This document shows positions 34,559 to 42,910 of a DNA stretch of 64,000 nt, in pieces. This stretch comes from JAUILA01 sp964563925. GTDB taxonomy: Bacteria; Bacteroidota; Bacteroidia; Cytophagales; Cyclobacteriaceae. Positions within the stretch are counted from its first letter, which is position 1. Each line of letters starts with the position of its first letter. The notes under the pieces are model-generated. The model made no database searches, was not told the DNA's origin, and saw only the letters and a list, made by a program, of their open reading frames with translations. The stretch covers positions 145,490 to 209,489 of the forward strand of contig CAZLZD010000001.1 of NCBI GenBank assembly GCA_964563925.1. The letters run 5' to 3'. A program made the translations under genes and the position numbers.

Positions 34559-36922
34559 ATGCGTTTATACCTTCTTATTATATTTATTTTTTTGTCTGCC
34601 TCGTCGCTTGCCCAGCAATCATTTGTGTACGGCGTGGTTACGGACAGTACAGGCCAGATCCTGGAGGGGGTGAATGTGCGCCTGGAAGGGGATTCTACCG
34701 GAGTTCCCACGGATGCACTTGGCAGGTACCGCATTTCCGTTCCTCCGGATACCCAGGTGAATATCGTATTTACCTATGTCGGATTCAGTGTTACCGTGGA
34801 AAAGATCCGGCTTTTGTCGGCCCAGGAAATGGAGCTGAATATTCGCATGACCGAAAAGGCTTCTGTGCTGACCGAAGTGGTAATCCGGGATGACAAGATC
34901 AGGGAGGAGGTAAGCATGACCGAGATTTCCCCGCAATCCATTCAGACCCTGCCCAGTGCGTTTGGAGAATTCAACCGGGTACTGGTTACCCTGCCGGGTG
35001 TGAGCAGTAACAACGAACTGACTTCGGCGTATTCGGTGAGGGGGGGAAATTTTGACGAAAACCTGGTGTATGTGAATAATATACCGGTTTACCGGCCCTT
35101 TCTGGTCACCAACGGGCAGCAGGAAGGCCTCAGTTTTATCAATACCGACATGGTTCAGGCGGTGCGGTTTTCAGCGGGCGGCTGGCAGCCGCGCTACGGC
35201 GACAAGCTGGCTTCAGTATTGAATGTGACCTATAAAACCCCGGAAGAATTCCGTGGATCGGTATCCATGAGCCTCCTGGGTGGTTCGGCCCACCTTGAAG
35301 GTTCGGCCTCAGCCGGGCGGCTTACCTATGTGGCCGGCGTCAGGCACAAGCGTTCCCAGTACTTGCTCAACACCCTGGAGACGACCGGCGGGTACCGGCC
35401 GGCCTTTACCGATGTGCAGAGTTACCTGACCTACCGGCTTGACAAGAACCCGCGCGCCAGGGCCACTACGCTTGGTGTTCTTGTGAACTACAGCCGTAAC
35501 CGGTACAGTGTGGTTCCTGAGACCAGGACCTCCGAATTCGGTACATTCTCCCGCTCATTACGCTTTACGGTGGCTTTTAACGGCCGGGAACTCCTGGAGT
35601 ATGATACCTATCAGGCGGCGGCCCGCCTTACCCACTGGGTGACTCCGGACTGGAAATCAGATCTTATTGTAAGCGGTGTCCGGGCCTTTGAAAGGGAGTA
35701 TACGGATATCGAAGGGGGTTACCGGCTTTGTGATGTGGACAACCAGCCGGGCAGCAGTTCGTTTAACGAGTGCGTGTTTACCCGGGGAATCGGTACGCAG
35801 TATGACTACGGGCGGAACCGGCTTGAAGCCAGCCTGCTGAATGTGGAAAGCAGAAACGTGATCATCCTGGAGGATAACCGGACGGTGGAGTTCGGACTCG
35901 GGTATGCCGGACAGCAGCTCGAGGATGTGTTGTCAGAATATACCTTCACCGATTCCAGCGGCTATGTGACCGAACTGAATGCTGTTTCCGGGGAGAACAC
36001 ACTGGACAACGGCCAGGTAACGGCCTACGCCCAGATCAGCACCCCGCTGGGAAAGGAGTTTTCGCTGACCGGCGGTTTTCGGGGCACGTACATCACCCTG
36101 AATGAAGAGTTTGTCCTGAGCCCCCGCCTGCAATTCTCCTACACACCTGAATGGAAAAGGGACATTGTCCTCCGCATGGCAGCCGGCATATATGTACAGC
36201 CTGCGTTCTACCGTGAATTCAGGGGCAATGACGGTCGGCTTAACGAGGACCTTCGTGCACAGAAATCGTTCCACTGGATTGCGGGAATGGATTATGACTT
36301 CACCTGGTGGGGACGGGATTTTAAATTCATTGCGGAGGCTTATTATAAACGCATGTGGGACGTGGTGGCCTATGACGTGGACAATGTCAAGATACGTTAT
36401 TACGCAAACAATGATACGCGCGCATACGCGACCGGACTGGATTTCCGTATCAGTGGAGAATTTATCGAGGGTACCGAATCCTGGTTCAGCCTGGGCATTC
36501 TTTCCACCCGGGAAGACCTGGGATTTGATGACCGCGGTTATATACGCCGTCCGACAGACCAGCGGGTCAATGCCGCGATTGTGTTTGAAGACCATTTACC
36601 GAATAACCCGTTATTCCGGGCAAACCTGAGTTTTCTGTTCGGATCCGGGTTGCCATTCGGACCACCCAATGACCTGGAAAACAGGAATGCCTTTGACGGT
36701 GAGAGTTACCGACGCGTGGATATCGGATTTTCCCGGCTGTTTTTTCTTTCGAAGTCCGACAGGCTGCGTCAGCTGACCGTTTCGGCTGAGATACTGAACC
36801 TTTTCGGAAGTGACAATCCCATTTCCTACTTATTCATTGAAGATGTCAATGGTATGAAGTTTGCAGTTCCGAATTCGTTATCTGCCCGATTCCTGAATGT
36901 TAAAGCTACTCTGCGGTTCTGA
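34559..36922 (+). CDS. TonB-dependent receptor with carboxypeptidase-like N-terminal domain
   Basis: 787 residues from the ATG at 34559 (MRLYLLIIFIFLSASSLAQQ is a signal peptide and AGGAAAA lies just upstream). A carboxypeptidase-D-like regulatory domain (about 22-105; VYGVVTDSTGQILEGVNVRL) is followed by the plug (about 110-230; GVSSNNELTSAYSVRGGNFD) and a beta barrel ending in Phe (VKATLRF). It imports a scarce substrate across the outer membrane with energy from TonB. No SusD partner follows, so a metal chelate or other small ligand is as likely as a glycan. Confidence 0.93.
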   Translation: MRLYLLIIFIFLSASSLAQQSFVYGVVTDSTGQILEGVNVRLEGDSTGVPTDALGRYRISVPPDTQVNIVFTYVGFSVTVEKIRLLSAQEMELNIRMTEKASVLTEVVIRDDKIREEVSMTEISPQSIQTLPSAFGEFNRVLVTLPGVSSNNELTSAYSVRGGNFDENLVYVNNIPVYRPFLVTNGQQEGLSFINTDMVQAVRFSAGGWQPRYGDKLASVLNVTYKTPEEFRGSVSMSLLGGSAHLEGSASAGRLTYVAGVRHKRSQYLLNTLETTGGYRPAFTDVQSYLTYRLDKNPRARATTLGVLVNYSRNRYSVVPETRTSEFGTFSRSLRFTVAFNGRELLEYDTYQAAARLTHWVTPDWKSDLIVSGVRAFEREYTDIEGGYRLCDVDNQPGSSSFNECVFTRGIGTQYDYGRNRLEASLLNVESRNVIILEDNRTVEFGLGYAGQQLEDVLSEYTFTDSSGYVTELNAVSGENTLDNGQVTAYAQISTPLGKEFSLTGGFRGTYITLNEEFVLSPRLQFSYTPEWKRDIVLRMAAGIYVQPAFYREFRGNDGRLNEDLRAQKSFHWIAGMDYDFTWWGRDFKFIAEAYYKRMWDVVAYDVDNVKIRYYANNDTRAYATGLDFRISGEFIEGTESWFSLGILSTREDLGFDDRGYIRRPTDQRVNAAIVFEDHLPNNPLFRANLSFLFGSGLPFGPPNDLENRNAFDGESYRRVDIGFSRLFFLSKSDRLRQLTVSAEILNLFGSDNPISYLFIEDVNGMKFAVPNSLSARFLNVKATLRF

Positions 36923-36949
36923 CCGTTGGTGGAGTTTGTCAGGAAAAAT

Positions 36950-36980
36950 TTGTTTCGAAGGGCCCAAAAAACGATATTTG
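36950..36980 (+). promoter_or_regulatory. Possible promoter of the small secreted protein gene
   Basis: TTG (36950-36952), 20 bases and GATATTTG (36973-36980), one mismatch from TAnnTTTG. The predicted start near 36987 leaves a leader of about 47 bases. Confidence 0.4.
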
Positions 36981-37033
36981 GAGCTTGATAACATCTAAAA
37001 TTCCAATTATTAACTTTAATAACTGTTCTTAAA

Positions 37034-37516
37034 ATGAGAAAATTAAGTCTATTGATGGCGAGCATGGTAATGCTGCTACTTTCTGTGAATCAGGTGAATG
37101 CACAGGATGAAGAAATCAGTGATGAAAACCTGTACCGCTATGCCCTAATGATGGAAGTGGTTGAATCTATGAAGAAAGAGATCAGCGCCAAGACCAATGA
37201 GATGATCAAGAACCAGGAAGGGATGACCGGCCAGAGGTACCTTGAACTCGCCAAGACTGGTGGTGATGCTGCGAAACTGGAAGCTGCAGAGGCAAAGGAC
37301 TTTGAAAAGAAATTTCTTGAGCTCGTTACCAATATGCAGGATGAGCACAAGGCGGCTATTTCGGATGTACTCAATACACTGGCGAACAAAATGCTTAACG
37401 GTGGCGCCAGAAGCTATAAAGCCATTCGTGAAGCACTGGACGGCAATGCGGATGTTAAAGCGCGCTATGAAGCGATCCAGCAGCAGATTGCTTCTGCCGC
37501 AAGTACAGGAGCCTGA
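37034..37516 (+). CDS. Small secreted helical protein (DUF4168-like)
   Basis: 160 residues with a signal peptide (about 1-23, ending NAQDEE). The mature part is almost all helix and charged (ENLYRYALMMEVVESMKKEI, RYLELAKTGGD, then a long Lys/Glu helix), without Cys. It resembles the short DUF4168-type secreted helical proteins of Bacteroidota, but I am not sure of the family. It is a single gene with its own promoter; a weak hairpin lies about 95 bases after the stop. Confidence 0.7.
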   Translation: MRKLSLLMASMVMLLLSVNQVNAQDEEISDENLYRYALMMEVVESMKKEISAKTNEMIKNQEGMTGQRYLELAKTGGDAAKLEAAEAKDFEKKFLELVTNMQDEHKAAISDVLNTLANKMLNGGARSYKAIREALDGNADVKARYEAIQQQIASAASTGA

Positions 37517-37608
37517 TCACAGGCATTTTGTTTCAGGGTGAAGCTTTGAGTAACCGCGCGATACCCGAAGCTTCATCTTATTTTATGGCCCTGATAAGGT
37601 CATTCAGG

Positions 37609-37631
37609 AAAGCCCTTTTAACGAGGGCTTT
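37609..37631 (+). terminator. Weak hairpin, possible terminator
   Basis: AAAGCCCT and AGGGCTTT form an 8-bp stem with loop TTTAACG, but only GTT follows. It is in the 260-base gap (37517-37776) after the small secreted protein gene. The gap also has TGAAGCTT repeated inverted about 21 bases apart (37539-37577). A 62-codon reading frame at 37528-37716 is not convincing as a gene. Confidence 0.35.
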
Positions 37632-37724
37632 GTTACATCCGGCGTGTCAGGTGCTTAGCCTGGAGGAATTTAAGTATATTGAGGCGCTAAAAAAGCACGC
37701 AATTGTGCTGAAATAGTTACATTG

Positions 37725-37758
37725 TATCCGTTTACGGATATAATATTTTTTACTTTTG
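37725..37758 (+). promoter_or_regulatory. Inverted repeat and -7 box upstream of the barrel gene
   Basis: TATCCG-TTTA-CGGATA (37725-37740) is a perfect 6-4-6 inverted repeat just upstream of TACTTTTG (37751-37758, fits TAnnTTTG). The ATG is at 37777. The repeat would lie in the -33 region, as an operator might; no TTG is at normal spacing. Confidence 0.4.
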
Positions 37759-37776
37759 TCTGTTTTACATTCAGTA

Positions 37777-38847
37777 ATGAACATAGGGCGGGGTACCATA
37801 CCAATTTTTTTCCGTGTAAAACTGATACTTCTGTTATGGATGTTTTCAGTAGGCGCTGTTGCACAGAATCCTGAAAAGAATGTCGGGATTCCGCTGGATC
37901 ATTTTTACGCAGATCCGATCAACGGAGGCCTTCGAAATTTTCTCAGTAAGTTTCATTTCTCTGTATCCACCGGGTACGGACATACCTATTATTCCCAGGA
38001 CCTTTCTGAATTTGCATTGCTTCAGCAACCCGATTCCCCTCCCTTTATTTTCAGGCAGGACCTGAACATCAATGGAGGGACCATTTCCAGCGGTTACAGT
38101 TACTGGTTTAACCGGGCTGTGGCGGAGGAGAACCGGGCCTTCAATACCGGGACCGACTTCCTGGTAAGCGGGGATACTACCGACCTTGGGTTTACCGGCG
38201 GAGGAATGAGCATACCCCTGAATCTCAGTGTTCATTTTGAATTTGACCGGTATAAGATCGGACTGGGGTACATGTTTGAATATCACCGTCCGTCTACGAT
38301 GAAGCCTTCGGCGTACAGCGACCGGATTTCTTCCTACGAACCTGATTTTAACAGTGCCTTTTATCAGAAGTACTATCTCATGCTGGGGGCAAGGGTCTAC
38401 AGGTATTATTACTGGGTCCTGAGTGCGGATGCGCATATTGGCGCGTTTAACCTGTCAGGGAAATTTGACAAGGCCCAGATACGCAAGGGTGTATATTTTA
38501 ATATCGGTGCGACTGTTGAGCGGGAGATGTCGGAATACCTCCGGTTTTTTGTCCGCCCTTCCTTCGACCTGAAAAGCTTCACCCTGGAAATGCCGGAAAC
38601 AGATGCCTCAATCCGAACCGGTATGAACGCACTTTATATACAGGCAGGAATCACCTACCGGATTCCACGTCTGAAGCGGTGCTTTCTCAAAACCTGCCGG
38701 ACCCAGGTAAACCATCAGCACGGGAACATGGAATACCGCAGCCGGGTGCATCCGTTCTACAAAAAACAAAACCCTCATCACGGCGAGAATTATCCTTCCC
38801 TGATCAAATACAAAGGGAAGAATAAGAAGAAGCTGAATGCCTATTGA
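37777..38847 (+). CDS. Outer-membrane barrel protein with basic C-terminal tail
   Basis: 356 residues from the ATG at 37777; an upstream in-frame start at 37756 lies over the -7 box. An N-terminal basic/hydrophobic signal (RVKLILLLWMFSVGAVAQ) precedes amphipathic strands typical of an outer-membrane barrel (FHFSVSTGYGHTYYSQDL, YYLMLGARVYRYYYW). The last 55 or so residues are not barrel-like: Cys-x4-Cys, several His and many Lys (HPFYKKQNPHHGEN, KGKNKKKLNAY), which looks like a soluble cationic tail. No family recognised. Confidence 0.65.
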   Translation: MNIGRGTIPIFFRVKLILLLWMFSVGAVAQNPEKNVGIPLDHFYADPINGGLRNFLSKFHFSVSTGYGHTYYSQDLSEFALLQQPDSPPFIFRQDLNINGGTISSGYSYWFNRAVAEENRAFNTGTDFLVSGDTTDLGFTGGGMSIPLNLSVHFEFDRYKIGLGYMFEYHRPSTMKPSAYSDRISSYEPDFNSAFYQKYYLMLGARVYRYYYWVLSADAHIGAFNLSGKFDKAQIRKGVYFNIGATVEREMSEYLRFFVRPSFDLKSFTLEMPETDASIRTGMNALYIQAGITYRIPRLKRCFLKTCRTQVNHQHGNMEYRSRVHPFYKKQNPHHGENYPSLIKYKGKNKKKLNAY

Positions 38848-38998
38848 CAGCGATTGGCAGCCTCAGCCCGGGAAATTTCCTGTATTCCCGGATAAATTGA
38901 TTCTACGCGCAGTTTAGCCCACCTTTTTATGTGCGGACTTGCTAAAATTTTAGTAAATTCGCGGACATAAAAACCATACTTAGCGTAGAAGAAATTTT

Positions 38999-41587
38999 AT
39001 GGCCGACGAGACGAACGATGACCTGGAAAACCAGGAGGACAAGCCACTGCCAAGACAAGGCATTATTCCCATAAATATTGAAGATGAAATGAGAGGTGCA
39101 TACATAGATTATTCTATGTCTGTAATCATTTCGAGAGCGCTTCCGGATGTCCGGGACGGACTTAAACCTGTGCACCGCCGTATACTTTACGGTATGCAGG
39201 AACTAGGGGTCAATTACAACAGGCCCTATAAAAAATCTGCAAGGATTGTCGGGGAGGTACTGGGTAAGTACCACCCGCATGGTGACTCTGCCGTGTATGA
39301 TTCGATGGTACGGATGGCGCAGCCCTGGTCGCTTCGCTACATGCTGGTAGACGGACAGGGTAACTTCGGTTCCATTGACGGGGATTCGCCTGCAGCCATG
39401 CGATATACAGAGGCTCGCCTGAAGCGGATTGCCGATGAAATGCTGGCAGATATCAATAAGAACACCGTTGATTTCACCCCTAACTTTGACGATTCCCTTA
39501 AGGAGCCCTCTGTCCTTCCGGCAAAGCTTCCAAACCTGTTGCTTAACGGATCCTCGGGGATTGCGGTGGGAATGGCGACCAATATGCCTCCGCATAACCT
39601 GACGGAGATTGCCAGCGGTATTGTTGCCTATATTGAAAACAGGGACATTACCATTGCCGAGCTCATGCAGCACGTAACGGCACCGGACTTTCCTACCGGC
39701 GCGGTGATATACGGGTACAAGGGCGTAAAAGATGCCTTTGAGACCGGGAGAGGCCGTATCGTACTTCGTGCCAAGACGGAATTCAATACCACCAAGACGG
39801 GCAAGGAGCAGATCATCATTACGGAAATTCCGTATATGGTCAACAAGGCCAGTATGATCGAGAAAACGGCAGCCCTGGTCAACGACAAGCGGATAGACGG
39901 AATATCCGCAATCCGGGATGAATCTGACCGACAGGGTCTACGGATTGTGTATGACCTTAAAAAGGATGCCATACCTAATATAGTTCTGAACCACCTGTAC
40001 AAATATACCCAGCTGCAGTCGTCGTTCGGAGTGAATAATATTGCGCTGGTCAAAGGACGGCCGCAAACCCTGAACCTCAAGGACCTGATCCACTATTATG
40101 TGGAACACAGGCACGAAGTGGTAATCCGCCGGACGCAGTACGAGCTGGATGAGGCTGAAAAGCGGGCACACATTCTCCAGGGATACCTGATCGCCCTGGA
40201 CAACCTGGACGAGGTGATCCAGCTGATCCGTGATTCCCGGGATCCGGAAATTGCGAAGGCAGGATTGATGGAGAATTTTGAGCTGAGTGATATCCAGGCC
40301 AAGGCGATCCTCGAAATGCGCCTGCAGAGACTTACCGGTCTTGAGCGAGAGAAAATCCAGAAAGAGTATGAAGAGGTGATGGAACTCATTACCCGGCTGA
40401 AGTATATCCTGGAGAATGAGGATGAGCGTATGAAGATCATCAAGGACGAGCTCACCGAAATTGCTGACCGTTACGGGGATGAACGCCGCACCGGTATCGT
40501 ACACAGCGCCGAAGACCTCACCGTGGAGGATATGATCCCGAACGAGGAGATGGTCATCACCATCAGTAACGAAGGGTATATCAAGCGTACCCCGCTCACC
40601 GAGTACCGGACCCAAAGCAGGGGCGGAGTTGGTTCACGCGGGGTAAGTACCAAGCAGGATGATTTTACCGAGCACCTGTTCATTGCGAAAACACATAATT
40701 ACTTGCTGATCTTTACCCGGTCAGGAAAGGTATTCTGGAAAAAGGTTTACGGAATTCCGGAAGGCGGCAAGACCTCAAAAGGCCGTGCCATTCAAAACCT
40801 GATCAATATCGAGCCTGGAGACCGTATTCAGGCCGTGATTAATGTGGATAACCTGACCGAGGAAGAATATATCAATAACAACTTCCTGATCATGTGTACC
40901 GAGAATGGTGTGATCAAGAAAACCACACTGGAAGCCTATTCACGTCCGCGACAGAATGGTATCAATGCCATTACCGTCCGGGATGGGGACGAACTTCTTG
41001 AGGTCAAGCTCACCAATGGTGACAATCATATTATCATCGCGAAGGGCGGCGGCAAAGCCATCCATTTCCATGAATCCGATGTTCGGCCCATGGGACGGAC
41101 CGCTGCCGGGGTACGTGGAGTAACCCTGGAAGGAAACGAGAAGGTGATCGGCATGGTGTGTATCTCGAGAGAGGATGCCAATTTGCTGGTTGTGTCAGAA
41201 AAGGGATACGGCAAAAGATCACTGATTGAAGACTACCGGATCACCCGCAGAGGGGGCAAAGGAGTCAAGACAATTAACGTAACTGAAAAAACTGGCAAAC
41301 TTGTTGCAATAAAAGAAGTTGTCGACACTGATGACCTGATGATTATTAATAAATCAGGCATAACCATTCGGCTGGCGGTTGAATCACTGCGAGTTATGGG
41401 CCGGGCGACCCAGGGGGTCCGCCTGATCAAGCTCAATGACAGCGACGAGATCTCCTCTGTGGCCAAGATCGAACAGATTGAGGACGAGTTGATCGAGGAA
41501 ACGCCGGGCGAAGAAACTGAAGACAATTCTCCGAATAACCAGCCTGATTCAGATCAGGAGGGAGGAGAAGAAACTAGTGAACAATAA
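38999..41587 (+). CDS. gyrA: DNA gyrase subunit A
   Basis: 862 residues. The A subunit cuts and rejoins DNA to introduce negative supercoils with GyrB. Catalytic Tyr136 is in AAMRYTEARL. The quinolone region reads HPHGDSAVYD, with Ser97 and Asp101 at the E. coli Ser83 and Asp87 places, i.e. the drug-sensitive form. The C-terminal beta-pinwheel has several blades; the GyrA box is TRRGGKG, in which Thr replaces the usual first Gln. The acidic tail (DSDQEGGEETSEQ) is usual. The TPR gene follows 15 bases later and is probably co-transcribed. Confidence 0.98.
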   Translation: MADETNDDLENQEDKPLPRQGIIPINIEDEMRGAYIDYSMSVIISRALPDVRDGLKPVHRRILYGMQELGVNYNRPYKKSARIVGEVLGKYHPHGDSAVYDSMVRMAQPWSLRYMLVDGQGNFGSIDGDSPAAMRYTEARLKRIADEMLADINKNTVDFTPNFDDSLKEPSVLPAKLPNLLLNGSSGIAVGMATNMPPHNLTEIASGIVAYIENRDITIAELMQHVTAPDFPTGAVIYGYKGVKDAFETGRGRIVLRAKTEFNTTKTGKEQIIITEIPYMVNKASMIEKTAALVNDKRIDGISAIRDESDRQGLRIVYDLKKDAIPNIVLNHLYKYTQLQSSFGVNNIALVKGRPQTLNLKDLIHYYVEHRHEVVIRRTQYELDEAEKRAHILQGYLIALDNLDEVIQLIRDSRDPEIAKAGLMENFELSDIQAKAILEMRLQRLTGLEREKIQKEYEEVMELITRLKYILENEDERMKIIKDELTEIADRYGDERRTGIVHSAEDLTVEDMIPNEEMVITISNEGYIKRTPLTEYRTQSRGGVGSRGVSTKQDDFTEHLFIAKTHNYLLIFTRSGKVFWKKVYGIPEGGKTSKGRAIQNLINIEPGDRIQAVINVDNLTEEEYINNNFLIMCTENGVIKKTTLEAYSRPRQNGINAITVRDGDELLEVKLTNGDNHIIIAKGGGKAIHFHESDVRPMGRTAAGVRGVTLEGNEKVIGMVCISREDANLLVVSEKGYGKRSLIEDYRITRRGGKGVKTINVTEKTGKLVAIKEVVDTDDLMIINKSGITIRLAVESLRVMGRATQGVRLIKLNDSDEISSVAKIEQIEDELIEETPGEETEDNSPNNQPDSDQEGGEETSEQ

Positions 41588-41602
41588 ATAACATTTGAAA
41601 AG

Positions 41603-42784
41603 ATGAAAAAACTAATTCTATTACTCGTTATAGCGGCTGTCGCAGGTACGTCATACGGGCAGAAGAAGCCAAAGATCAATCAGGCGGAAAATGCTCGTGA
41701 AAAAGGCGAACTGGGCGAAGCCAAGGAGATTATTGATGCTGCCATCGAGCACGAAAAGACCAAAGACGATGGAAAAACATGGTATTACAGGGCGCTTATT
41801 TATGCCTCACTGGATACCACCTCTAACCCCCAATATCAAAACCTGGCAAGTGACCCGCTGGCGGAGGCCATGCGTTCGTTCGCCAAGGCAGACGAATTGA
41901 ACAAAAGTGACAATGATTACTACATTTCCGATGCCATGGGAATTCCGGTGACCAGAACCCAGCAGATTCAGCAGCTATGGGCTCATTACCTGAATAAAGG
42001 GGTGGAGAGCTATCAAAATAACGATGCCGAAAGTGCAGCCGGATGGTTTGAGAAAACCACGGTTGTTCAGCCTGAAGATACTACCGGATACATTTATGCC
42101 GCAAGTGCTGCACAAAGTGTGGAGCAGTGGGACCGGGCCCTTGAGCATTACTACACCTTACTGAATGACCTGGAATATGGTAGCAAGGATGTGTACAATG
42201 CGGTGATTTATATTGAGACGAATATCAATGAGGACCCTGAAAAAGCACTTGAAGTGGTGCGGATGGCAAGGGAAGAATACCCGGATGATCCTGATTTTTC
42301 ACGGGCAGAAATCTCAATGCTCATAAATATGGAACGTGCCGACGAAGCACGCAGCAAGCTGGAAGCCGAGCTGGAACGCGATCCTGACAATGTGGACCTG
42401 CTGTTTACCTACGGCGTCCTGAATGATGAGCTGGGTGATGTGGATGCGGCTGTGGAAGCCTACAACAAGGCCCTGGCTGCCGATCCCAATCATTACAACT
42501 CGCTGTACAACCTGGCAGCCCTGAAAACCAATACCGCCCTTGATATGATCAAGGAGAAAAATAACCTGGGTATATCAGCGGCTGATAAGAAAAAAGGACA
42601 GGAAATGAATGAGAAAATCAATCAGAGCCTGAAAGAAGCGTTGCCGTTGTGGGAAAAGGCTAACACCCTGAAACCCGGCGAACGCCGTACACTGGAGACC
42701 ATGCAGTACATTTATGTGCAGCTGGGACAGAACGAGAAAGCCGCTGCAATTGGTGAGAAACTCGAGGAAATGCCTGAGAACTAA
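41603..42784 (+). CDS. Secreted TPR-repeat protein
   Basis: 393 residues with a signal peptide (about 1-19, ending SYGQ). TPR-like helix pairs run through it: about 25-50, 145-190 (NDAESAAGWFEKTT), 175-215, 245-300 (VDLLFTYGVLNDELGDVDAA, then YNKALAADPNHYNSLYNLAA) and a last one near 340-390. It lies 15 bases after gyrA and ends at a strong terminator, so it is probably in the gyrA transcript, a layout I take as typical for Bacteroidota. Its partner is unknown; such proteins serve as envelope scaffolds. Confidence 0.85.
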   Translation: MKKLILLLVIAAVAGTSYGQKKPKINQAENAREKGELGEAKEIIDAAIEHEKTKDDGKTWYYRALIYASLDTTSNPQYQNLASDPLAEAMRSFAKADELNKSDNDYYISDAMGIPVTRTQQIQQLWAHYLNKGVESYQNNDAESAAGWFEKTTVVQPEDTTGYIYAASAAQSVEQWDRALEHYYTLLNDLEYGSKDVYNAVIYIETNINEDPEKALEVVRMAREEYPDDPDFSRAEISMLINMERADEARSKLEAELERDPDNVDLLFTYGVLNDELGDVDAAVEAYNKALAADPNHYNSLYNLAALKTNTALDMIKEKNNLGISAADKKKGQEMNEKINQSLKEALPLWEKANTLKPGERRTLETMQYIYVQLGQNEKAAAIGEKLEEMPEN

Positions 42785-42810
42785 CCATTAACAGCAAATA
42801 GTACCAAAGA

Positions 42811-42837
42811 CCCCGCCTGTGACAGGCGGGGTTTTTT
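42811..42837 (+). terminator. Strong intrinsic terminator of the gyrA-TPR transcript
   Basis: CCCCGCCTG (42811-42819), loop TGA, CAGGCGGGG (42823-42831), then TTTTTT. A perfect 9-bp GC-rich stem with a T tract, 27 bases past the TPR stop. Confidence 0.93.
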
Positions 42838-42910
42838 ATTTGCCCGGTTTAGCCGGAAATACCTGTTAATCGGGGTTCTATCTTTAGGAGTTATTAACTA
42901 TTTTACCGGC

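Noticed and set aside
37528..37716. 62-codon reading frame in the gap before the barrel gene
   Set aside because: Contains the weak hairpin, has no start signal or conserved look; likely chance.
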